Shown here one piece after another: positions 51,275 through 57,573 of a DNA stretch of 57,573 bases. Position 1 is the stretch's first letter; each line of letters opens with the position of its first letter. Position numbers and translations under genes: made by a program. Where the stretch lies: the IMG/VR virus record IMGVR_UViG_3300004806_000028, positions 1 through 57,573 of that record. One strand, given 5' to 3'. The notes under the pieces are model-generated. The model saw only the letters and a list, made by a program, of their open reading frames with translations. It searched no databases and was not told where the DNA came from. Origin of the DNA: a virus.

Positions 51275-52138
51275 TCATCCGAGAAAAAATAAGGGGGGTA
51301 AATTGTCCTGATAAGAGTTCATTAATTCTTTTTCGAGTGCATCTTTTTCGAGAAATCCTTGTGCTAATATAGAAGTGCTAATAGTTCCTCCACCGAATAA
51401 GGTGGTCCCGGAAAATTTCTCACGTACGGCACCAACAGAAATACGACTTAAAGCCAAAGAATATTTTTGCACCCACAGTTCTCTTACTAAATCTCTAATA
51501 GGACGTTCTAAGTAGCATCCAACAAGTCCTAAATATGATTCTGTTGGTATTGGTTCAGGAATAATTCGCAATATTTGTGTTCTATTATCGAATCTAAAGT
51601 GTGGGGTTTGTGCTAATACTCTTTTTCTAGTATCAATCCATCCTTTTAATACTTGCCAACTTGTAAGATCAAATCCGAAGTTGCCAATCATATAGGAAGA
51701 ATAAATTTGTTGTGCCATTGCTTGTTCCATTGAGAAAAGTGTGTTAATACCAGTAGATTCCCCCATATCAAATGAAAAACAATCAACAACCTTTCGATAA
51801 ACATTCAAATCATAATCAAAGCCTGTAGAAAGTCCTGAAACCATACTACTATACATTTCTGGTGTTTGATTTATTAGTGTTGCAATATCAATACCCACCC
51901 CACTAACATATTTCTTGGTATCAAACACTAAGAATTCTTCAGTATATCCAGCCCATTTAGTAAAATATTCGATAGCATTTGAAATATTATCAAATAATTG
52001 TTCATTCGATATTTCAATGTTGATTAGTGGATATCCTAATTGATGTTTAATACGTAAAGCTAGATCATCATAACACGAAATGCTTGTATTTAGTGATGTT
52101 CCTCCACGAAATCCTGAACCTGACGGTAAAACTGCCAT
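51275..52138 (-). CDS. Neck protein gp13-like (head completion)
   Basis: This 287-residue protein is close to T4 gp13 (309). The N-terminal half has RIKHQLGYPLINIEISNEQL and FDNISNAIEYFTKWAGYTEE, similar to the helix-rich start of gp13-type proteins; the second half has LTSWQVLKGWIDTRKRVLAQ, FRFDNRTQILRIIPEPIPTE and ELWVQKYSLALSRISVGAVR. In T4, gp13 and gp14 form the neck to which the tail docks. Here the gp14-like gene is far away (23072). It starts 17 bases after the portal stop and has a TTAAATAATA motif 6 bases before the ATG. The name is based on motif pattern and position; other virion roles are possible. Confidence 0.5.
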   Translation of the reverse strand: MAVLPSGSGFRGGTSLNTSISCYDDLALRIKHQLGYPLINIEISNEQLFDNISNAIEYFTKWAGYTEEFLVFDTKKYVSGVGIDIATLINQTPEMYSSMVSGLSTGFDYDLNVYRKVVDCFSFDMGESTGINTLFSMEQAMAQQIYSSYMIGNFGFDLTSWQVLKGWIDTRKRVLAQTPHFRFDNRTQILRIIPEPIPTESYLGLVGCYLERPIRDLVRELWVQKYSLALSRISVGAVREKFSGTTLFGGGTISTSILAQGFLEKDALEKELMNSYQDNLPPLFFLG

Positions 52139-52144
52139 ATATAT

Positions 52145-52150
52145 TATTTA
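52145..52150 (-). promoter_or_regulatory. Late-type promoter core for the gp13-like gene
   Basis: TTAAATAATAT on the minus strand; core ends 6 bases before the ATG at 52138 and overlaps the end region of the upstream portal gene spacer. Confidence 0.55.
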
Positions 52151-52155
52151 ACCAA

Positions 52156-54498
52156 TTATGCTGTAGGAGTTGCGGGTGGGGTTTCCGGCGTTTCTGTAGC
52201 CTCTGGTGCTGTTCCTACTTCTGGTGCTACATCTCCTGATCCAAATTCAGGTGGTGTTTCTGATGCTCCTGCTTCTGGTGGTATTTCTCCTCCTGATGCG
52301 CCTCCTCCTCCACCCATTCCACCTTCAGAACCTCCTGCTGGTGTTGCTTGTCCTGCTGCTGCCGCAATTTGTTCTCTGAAATTTGAACCACTTGCCTTAA
52401 TTTGTGTCAATTCCCATTCTAATGCAGCATCTTTTCTTAACCATTCTCTATTTTCCTGCATCTGTTCATCCGTTAATCCCAAATAATACTTTTGTGCATA
52501 AGAAGGTGCCATTGATTGGTTCTGTGTTGCGGTTCCAAAGTTTTCAAATTTAAGTTTTAAGAGTTCTTGTTCTCTCATTGCCATGAAAGAAGTTGGAACG
52601 TTCATTTCTACATTAATTGCACGTTCACGAAGCTTTAATTCTTTCCAAAGTTTCTTTAATTTTAAGTGAACTATGAAAGAATCACGAATACTAGTAGCAA
52701 ATTGTCTCTGTATACGAATAATATACCGCGCAAAACGTAATTCCTCTCTAGTTATTTCTGTACCATCCGTGAATTTTGCTGCGCCACCTGCATCAGTAAT
52801 AAAACGATTAGCAGGAACCTTCATTGCTTTATATAGTTTTTTAAGGAAATAATTTAGATCATCAAGCTGACCCAAATTACTATTATAAGTGAATACCCCA
52901 CAATCTGTCGCAAAAGTGTGATAGTTATGGTATTCTTCTTCTTTATCAATAGTTAGGGTTCCAACTTCAATATGATTATCTAAGTATTTTACAGATATTA
53001 AGCATCGATTGTTATTCGTGGGTTCTTCTTTAGTATAGAACGGAATCATACTTTCACCAATTATCAAATCTTTAGCTTCAACTTTCCCTTTTCCTAAAAT
53101 TGGGAATTTATGATCAGGGGTAACAATTAATGTTTTTCCATTATCAAAAGTCAATTCCATAACTTTTGCAGATTTTTGTGTTATACCAGCCCATGAAATT
53201 AATCCAGGAACTATTTCTCCATTATCTGGATTTGTGCTATATACCCAATTCTGTTTTCCTTCATTGTATTCTTTTGTTAGTTCGGTTAATGTTAATGTTC
53301 TGCCATCTAATAATGGAATTTTTGTATCCATTGCTAAACATCCACCAGGTAACGTAGTTACATCAGTTCCATTACCTTGTGCATCTTTTGGGAACCAATA
53401 AGAATCCAACATACTCTGTGGATCGTATACATTAGTTACTCGTCCTCCACCCGGTCCCGTTCCTCCATTTGTAGTATCGTAATTTTTTCTAGACCAATAC
53501 TGCTGCATGAGGCGTTTTAAATATGCTTCTGCCTTGGGTGCTGGCATATTTCCTGTAAAAACTTTGAATACTAAACGTTCAGGTGCTCTTACTAATCGAT
53601 ATATAACAATACTATCTTCTATTAATGATAATTGTCTATAAGCTCGTTTTGCATTGTCTATATATGGCAAACGAATGGTTTTAAATTCGTTCCAAATACC
53701 GGAATGCACATAGGTAACTTGACTCTTTTGTAGAAACAACAATTCTTCTTTGTTTTGTTTGTTTATGCTATTTACTGGTTGGATTATTGGTTTGTTTAGT
53801 AAATATCCTTTTATTATTTCATTTTGTGTGTTTGCATATACAGGATTTATCAACTCACAAGGAATATTCACAACACCAACAATACCCAATTCAGGACGTT
53901 CTTCGTCTATAATATTTTCAAAGAATACTTCACCGTCAATTAAAAACTGTCTAAAATATTCCCATCCTGAATCTTCTAAATCGAAAATGTTTACGAATCT
54001 TTTAAATTCCTTCTCTACTTTTTCTTTTGCTTCTTGTGAGTATTCGCCTCTTAATTGGAAAGTTGCGATATTATCATTTTCGTCTTTTACAATACATTCG
54101 TCGCAAATTTCATCTAAACAATCCGACATTTCAGCATAAGAGGACATTCTTCGATAATCCATCAAACGATTTGTTTTATCTTTATCGACATTAGCGTAAA
54201 CAAAAGCTTGATAATCTTTATTTATTATTATATTACCAGAAGGATTACCAGCGAGATTTGGATCGTTTGGTTGTGATATAAAAATAGATTCATCGCCAAT
54301 TAAATCATCTCTTCTTGGTGTTACATCTCTAAAAATCTCATATTTTGGATTTTTTCTTACCATTGTATCAATAATCTGATATGCGTAAGGTAATTTAGAA
54401 ACAAATGCGCCTAATAGAGAAGTCTGTGGAAATCCCTGTGTTTGTGGGTATTGTCCTCCTGATGGTATTGCGGCGGGTGCGTAAGGTTTCTGTATCAT
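52156..54498 (-). CDS. gp20: Portal protein gp20-like, interrupted by an in-frame intein
   Basis: This is a 780-residue precursor: portal residues 1-386 and 540-780 flank a 153-residue intein (387-539), leaving a ~627-residue portal after splicing; T4 gp20 has 524. Portal hallmarks: YAEMSDCLDEICDECIVKDE, YFRQFLIDGEVFFENIIDEE, IYRLVRAPERLVFKVFTGNM and the post-intein DDLNYFLKKLYKAMKVPANR with GTEITREELRFARYIIRIQR. The last ~70 residues are Gly/Pro/Ala/Glu-rich and disordered. The portal dodecamer sits at the packaging vertex and nucleates the prohead. The intein site lies in the conserved PGG-NLGQLDD segment. A late-type motif lies 5 bases before the ATG. Confidence 0.93.
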   Translation of the reverse strand: MIQKPYAPAAIPSGGQYPQTQGFPQTSLLGAFVSKLPYAYQIIDTMVRKNPKYEIFRDVTPRRDDLIGDESIFISQPNDPNLAGNPSGNIIINKDYQAFVYANVDKDKTNRLMDYRRMSSYAEMSDCLDEICDECIVKDENDNIATFQLRGEYSQEAKEKVEKEFKRFVNIFDLEDSGWEYFRQFLIDGEVFFENIIDEERPELGIVGVVNIPCELINPVYANTQNEIIKGYLLNKPIIQPVNSINKQNKEELLFLQKSQVTYVHSGIWNEFKTIRLPYIDNAKRAYRQLSLIEDSIVIYRLVRAPERLVFKVFTGNMPAPKAEAYLKRLMQQYWSRKNYDTTNGGTGPGGGRVTNVYDPQSMLDSYWFPKDAQGNGTDVTTLPGGCLAMDTKIPLLDGRTLTLTELTKEYNEGKQNWVYSTNPDNGEIVPGLISWAGITQKSAKVMELTFDNGKTLIVTPDHKFPILGKGKVEAKDLIIGESMIPFYTKEEPTNNNRCLISVKYLDNHIEVGTLTIDKEEEYHNYHTFATDCGVFTYNSNLGQLDDLNYFLKKLYKAMKVPANRFITDAGGAAKFTDGTEITREELRFARYIIRIQRQFATSIRDSFIVHLKLKKLWKELKLRERAINVEMNVPTSFMAMREQELLKLKFENFGTATQNQSMAPSYAQKYYLGLTDEQMQENREWLRKDAALEWELTQIKASGSNFREQIAAAAGQATPAGGSEGGMGGGGGASGGEIPPEAGASETPPEFGSGDVAPEVGTAPEATETPETPPATPTA
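52882..53340 (-). mobile_element. Mini-intein in the portal gene (no endonuclease domain)
   Basis: In-frame 459-base insert coding 153 residues. It begins with Cys (CLAMDTKIPLLDGRTLTLTE, block A), has a TPDH block B (LIVTPDHKFPILGKGKVEAK), then DLIIGESMIPF, and a C-terminal splicing block YHNYHTFATDCGVFTYN ending in Asn, followed by Ser as the +1 residue. The penultimate residue is Tyr instead of the usual His. There is no LAGLIDADG or other endonuclease region between the blocks. The flanking exteins join as VTTLPGG / SNLGQLDD, a continuous portal sequence. Confidence 0.9.
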
Positions 54499-54503
54499 TA
54501 TAT

Positions 54504-54509
54504 TATTTA
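54504..54509 (-). promoter_or_regulatory. Late-type promoter core for the portal gene
   Basis: GTAAATAATATA on the minus strand; core ends 5 bases before the ATG at 54498. Confidence 0.6.
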
Positions 54510-54551
54510 CTGTTTAGTATTAACAATTATTTAACTAAAAAATGTAATGTT

Positions 54552-54995
54552 TCAAATGCTATTATCAATATATGCTAAAATTCCATTTTGATAATATTCA
54601 CTAAACTCTGATAATTTTCCGTATCCTGCCAAATTTTGAATTATAATATCAAAATATCCTGTTGCAGAAGGTGGTGGAATGGTTATTGTTATTTGGCTAT
54701 CAGAATTAACATTTATCGAACTTGTGGATATTTGTAATGCATTAAATGGTGGATAATTGGCAGATAATGTATGATACGCAGAAAATGGATTATATATTGT
54801 GCTTGATGGCGTATATGGAGAACCAGAAAGGTATACGGAACCAATTCTAAAGAAACTTTTTCCTGATATAATTAAATCTTTTGACACTCCAATTGTTGCA
54901 AATGTCGGAGTTACATTTGTAGGTTGAGGCACAGCAGAAATTACGAACCCTTCTAAGAATGTTCCATAAATATTGGGATCATAGTTAATAACCAT
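54552..54995 (-). CDS. Small virion protein with an IPT/TIG-like Ig domain
   Basis: This is a 147-residue protein. Residues ~18-135 look like an IPT/TIG Ig-like domain: VTPTFATIGVSKDLIISGKS, a FRIGSVYLSG strand pair, ISTSSINVNSDSQITITIPP and GYFDIIIQNLAGYGKLSEF. Such domains occur in phage tail-tube and fibre proteins and mediate weak surface binding. It starts 2 bases after the stop of the 54998-55312 gene. The N-terminus (MVINYDPNIYGTFLEG) probably anchors it. Its place between the large fibre gene and the portal cluster leaves the exact location in the virion open. Confidence 0.55.
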   Translation of the reverse strand: MVINYDPNIYGTFLEGFVISAVPQPTNVTPTFATIGVSKDLIISGKSFFRIGSVYLSGSPYTPSSTIYNPFSAYHTLSANYPPFNALQISTSSINVNSDSQITITIPPPSATGYFDIIIQNLAGYGKLSEFSEYYQNGILAYIDNSI

Positions 54996-54997
54996 AA

Positions 54998-55312
54998 TTA
55001 AACTATTATAGCATCCGCAAAGAAATTTTGTTCTGTTATACTGCCATCTTCATTTGTTAATGGATTTGGTAACATTATTTGTTGATATGCATATGTAAAC
55101 ATATTACCAGAAATTAAGACTTCTTTAGGTATGTTCATAGTAAAATATTTTACTGTTACATATCCATTATCATTTATATCTCTTGTTGCTTTGTCTTTAT
55201 ATAGAGCAAGAACAATTTCAGTATTACTATTAATTAAAGTGTTAAATCTTATAATACGATAATATTCTGCGGTATACCCGTTTCCTAAGTCTGTTATTTT
55301 TTGTATTGCCAT
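54998..55312 (-). CDS. Small protein of unknown function in the fibre operon
   Basis: This 104-residue, beta-rich protein begins MAIQKITDLGNGYTAEYYRI and continues VKYFTMNIPKEVLISGNMFT and a C-terminus with MLPNPLTNEDGSITEQNFFA. I recall similar N-termini in small proteins of T4-like phage fibre regions but cannot give a function. It starts 3 bases after the stop of the broken reading frame at 55316-55421 and 2 bases before the IPT-domain gene, so all three form one unit with the late-type motif at 55427. Confidence 0.55.
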   Translation of the reverse strand: MAIQKITDLGNGYTAEYYRIIRFNTLINSNTEIVLALYKDKATRDINDNGYVTVKYFTMNIPKEVLISGNMFTYAYQQIMLPNPLTNEDGSITEQNFFADAIIV

Positions 55313-55315
55313 AAA

Positions 55316-55421
55316 TTATATATCCTCTGAAAAGTTTATGTATATGTCTAATGATGTTAAATCAATTATACTCTCTCCGTTTGATCCTATAGACAGTTGA
55401 TATCGTATTAAAGTAGCTCAT
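55316..55421 (-). pseudogene. Small gene apparently broken by a one-base frame shift near its start
   Basis: A late-type promoter motif lies 5 bases before an ATG at 55421, the standard spacing, but that frame stops after 19 codons. The +1 frame is open from 55417 to a TAA at 55316 and codes a protein-like sequence (ATLIRYQLSIGSNGESIIDL then TSLDIYINFSEDI). Removing one base after the ATG would give a continuous 34-residue protein starting MATLIRYQ. It ends 3 bases before the next ATG, as the other genes of this unit do. It may be a real mutation, a sequencing error, or a programmed +1 shift. Confidence 0.5.
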
Positions 55422-55426
55422 AGTTA

Positions 55427-55432
55427 TATTTA
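55427..55432 (-). promoter_or_regulatory. Late-type promoter core before the broken small gene
   Basis: CATAAATATAA on the minus strand; core ends 5 bases before the ATG at 55421. It may drive 54998-55312 and 54552-54995. Confidence 0.5.
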
Positions 55433-55434
55433 TG

Positions 55435-57573
55435 TTACGTTATTATCCAATTTGCACCATCAGACATTAGTTCCATCGAATTTTTGTTAGATATAATCCA
55501 ATACCCACTAGATTGTCCATCTATAGTTTGTGATGATGTCGTTAATATTGTAATGTTTCCAGTTCCAGAATTTTTGATTATATACACTTTACCTGCAATA
55601 CTCGTAGCTGATGGCAACGTAACACTAAATGAATTTGTTGTGCAATTTATTAGATAATCAGTAGATTGTATTCCATAATTTGCAGTTTGTGCTGTATATG
55701 CTAATGTTAATCCACCACTTGATGTCAAATATGTATTACTATCGACACTACCATCCGCTTTAAGGAATTGTGAAGCAGTTCCACCAGTTTTAGTTATACT
55801 TGCTGCGGATAACGCACCACTATTATTAATGTTTGCTAATATTGTTCCCGCATTGTTTCTAAATTGTAATAAATCCGCTGTTTGTCCTGATATAGAACTG
55901 ATAATCTGTCCGACTGTTGACGTTGTTATGGGATTTATTTGGAATTGTGCAGAAGGTGATTGTGCATTAATACCAACTAACGCATTGAATGTGAGAATTT
56001 GATTAACGGGGCTTACCGCCATAACACCAGTAATAATTGATGCTGATAGATTATCTGCTACAGTTTTTCTATTGTAATTAGCAACCGAATCAACAAATAA
56101 CATATTAGAACCAGTCCAAAAATACCCTGCTTGTGCGCCAAGTCCTATATTATTATTACCAAGACTGGTATATAATGATGTGTTCCCTAATGCTATATTG
56201 AAACCTCCACTAAGGTTTGAAAATAAACTTCCATTTCCCATAGATACATTAAAATTACCAACAGTATTTTTATTACTTGCACAATTACCAATTGATGTAT
56301 TATATCCTCCAGTAGTGTTGCTTTGTGATGAATATGCTCCTATAGATATATTATAGCTCCCATTATTTATTGGTGCAGAATATGCGCCTAAACATACATT
56401 ATCTCCACCTGTGGTAATACCATTTCCAGCAAAATACCCAAAACAAACATTATTATTTCCTGAAGTAATACTCGTTCCTGCTCCAGAACCAAAAGCATCA
56501 TTTTGTGTACCCATAGTAAGATGTTGTAATGCAGTATAACCAAATGCATTGTTTGATGCGCCTACAGGAAATAATACTTTTGTATGATATCCGCCAGCAG
56601 CGACTCCTATAAATGTACTATATCGTGTTGATGCACCAGTTCTTATTTCATTTATGGTATTTCCTAAACTATCTATAACCGATAAAATTGGATTGGATGG
56701 GGCTATTATTTGTTTTACGGATACAATAACAGTTCCAGAAAAATCGTTAGTTGGTATTATAATAAATGGTGATGTGGATGTTGATATATCTGCATATATA
56801 TTAGAAGATATTATGGTTGGATATGATAATCCACCAAAATTCATAGTTACTGATCCCGCTGTTCTATTTGAAATTGTTATATTTAATGTATAATATAAAG
56901 ATTTTACGGCGGATATATTACTTACTAATGAATCGATTGTTGCTGAAGATATATGAGAAAATCCAGTTGTGAAATTTCCAGTCCAATTTGCTGAAGTCCA
57001 TTGAGCAGTAGTCAACAATTCAGACCCCAATATCGGCGTTTCTGTAGCAGATGTTCCTATTATGGTTGTTGTTCCGTCTGCCTTGATTTTTTGCATTACT
57101 GAACCTGCACTATTTTGAAATTGTAATAAATCTGCTGTCTGTGATGTTGTCCCTTTAATTATACTCCCTACTGTTGACGCATTAGTAGTATTGAATGTTT
57201 GTTGTCCAGTCCAAATATTTGATCTGGTAAAATCCAAAGAAAGTGTTTGGTTTGTTGATAAATTACCACCACCCGATAGCCCATTTACCCCTGATATTGT
57301 TGTGGTATTTAAAATCCAATTCGCACTATTACTTTGAACGGTAGAGAAGGTATTATTATAATTAGAAGCACTTAGATTATAAGCAGTAGAATAAGCATAA
57401 CCAGTATTCCAGTTTGAAGAGACGCTTAAGAAAGACAAATCAGTAGCACTTAAATAAGCAGCACTATTAGAAACCAAATTTGTATAAGCACTATTCCAAT
57501 TTGCACTATTAGATTTTACTGTAGTTGTTGTATTATTCCAGTTACTGGATACACTTAAGAAAGACAAATCAGT
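55435..57573 (-). CDS. Large tail-fibre protein with YadA-like beta-roll (5'-truncated)
   Basis: At least 712 residues; the frame is open to the right edge, so the true start is outside the window. The N-terminal visible part (57318-57573) has repeats of LSFLSVSSNWN and SNSANW units. The middle (about 56080-56560) is a beta-roll of ~14-18-residue repeats with the pattern of YadA/trimeric-autotransporter heads (NNAFGYTALQHL, NNVCFGYFAGNG, YNISIGAYSSQS, FNIALGNTSLYT). Twice it carries SQTADLLQF with a short helix. The C-terminus (TLPSATSIAGKVYIIKNSGT, then SMELMSDGANWIIT) is a small beta domain common at the ends of phage fibres. It is expected to be a long trimeric receptor-binding fibre. Confidence 0.75.
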   Translation of the reverse strand, partial: TDLSFLSVSSNWNNTTTTVKSNSANWNSAYTNLVSNSAAYLSATDLSFLSVSSNWNTGYAYSTAYNLSASNYNNTFSTVQSNSANWILNTTTISGVNGLSGGGNLSTNQTLSLDFTRSNIWTGQQTFNTTNASTVGSIIKGTTSQTADLLQFQNSAGSVMQKIKADGTTTIIGTSATETPILGSELLTTAQWTSANWTGNFTTGFSHISSATIDSLVSNISAVKSLYYTLNITISNRTAGSVTMNFGGLSYPTIISSNIYADISTSTSPFIIIPTNDFSGTVIVSVKQIIAPSNPILSVIDSLGNTINEIRTGASTRYSTFIGVAAGGYHTKVLFPVGASNNAFGYTALQHLTMGTQNDAFGSGAGTSITSGNNNVCFGYFAGNGITTGGDNVCLGAYSAPINNGSYNISIGAYSSQSNTTGGYNTSIGNCASNKNTVGNFNVSMGNGSLFSNLSGGFNIALGNTSLYTSLGNNNIGLGAQAGYFWTGSNMLFVDSVANYNRKTVADNLSASIITGVMAVSPVNQILTFNALVGINAQSPSAQFQINPITTSTVGQIISSISGQTADLLQFRNNAGTILANINNSGALSAASITKTGGTASQFLKADGSVDSNTYLTSSGGLTLAYTAQTANYGIQSTDYLINCTTNSFSVTLPSATSIAGKVYIIKNSGTGNITILTTSSQTIDGQSSGYWIISNKNSMELMSDGANWIIT
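57318..57573 (-). repeat. N-terminal shaft repeats of the large fibre
   Basis: Direct repeats coding LSFLSVSSNWN...SNSANW. A 22-base stretch around AAGAAAGACAAATCAGT recurs near 57425 and at the window edge, about 125 bases apart; the array runs out of the window. Confidence 0.7.

Noticed and set aside
1-57573. tRNA genes, CRISPR arrays, insertion sequences, integrase or attachment sites
   Set aside because: Looked for cloverleaf-like GTTCGA stretches, regularly spaced repeats and transposase motifs; none seen. The tandem repeats found are all within coding genes.

Overview
The window is a segment of the genome of a large, AT-rich, contractile-tailed (T4-like myovirus) phage. It shows the T4 virion set: portal gp20 (interrupted by an intein), prohead protease gp21, scaffold gp22, major capsid gp23, a gp14-like neck protein, baseplate wedge gp25, gp6 and gp53, and a gp5-like hub, together with a gp44-type clamp-loader ATPase, a 5'-3' exonuclease, PhoH and a class II ribonucleotide reductase. 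No host gene, tRNA, CRISPR array or insertion sequence was seen. The host cannot be named. The phage lipoprotein and the peptidoglycan-active hub fit a Gram-negative host.

Layout. 1-3987 (+): C-terminus of a probable tape-measure protein, a tube-cap-like protein, gp53 and a gp27-like hub protein. 3984-5357 (-): clamp loader and two small genes. 5417-6382 (+): possible small terminase and a short fibre protein. 6456-9711 (-): NrdJ and an unknown gene. 9763-19828 (+): gp25, gp6 and two very large baseplate-region proteins, one with PKD and beta-propeller domains. 19869-23075: small genes on both strands (a membrane zinc-ribbon protein, an HExxH protein, the exonuclease). 23072-35252 (-): gp14-like neck protein, a Glu-rich protein and a long block of fibre/adhesin-like virion proteins. 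35300-37368 (mostly +): PhoH and small genes. 37365-43505 (-): a spike-like protein, the gp5-like hub, fibre-tip and tail-chaperone genes. 43549-47092 (+): two paralogous homing endonucleases. 47135-54498 (-): head cluster gp23, gp22, a core peptide, gp21, a gp13-like protein and gp20, broken by one opposite-strand lipoprotein gene. 54552-57573 (-): an Ig-like protein, a small protein, a broken small gene and a YadA-like fibre running off the edge.

Expression. Shine-Dalgarno sequences are almost absent. About half of the transcription units start just downstream of a TAAATA core like the T4 late promoter (TATAAATA), most often exactly 5-6 nt before the ATG. Several early-type genes instead have TTGACA/TATAAT-like promoters whose -10 box ends 6-8 nt before the ATG. 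If transcription starts at the usual distance, both classes make leaderless or nearly leaderless mRNAs. The gp44-type clamp loader fits a T4-like system in which late transcription depends on the sliding clamp.

Most notable observations: the two-class leaderless promoter layout; a 153-residue mini-intein in the portal gene with two free-standing homing endonucleases next to the capsid gene; a hub protein whose OB-fold appears split by an insertion carrying an M15 peptidase and a double-psi barrel; a separate phage lipoprotein with a related 3D-type barrel; five short fibre proteins sharing one N-terminal module; seven 15-residue repeats in the scaffold; and a small gene that looks broken by one base.
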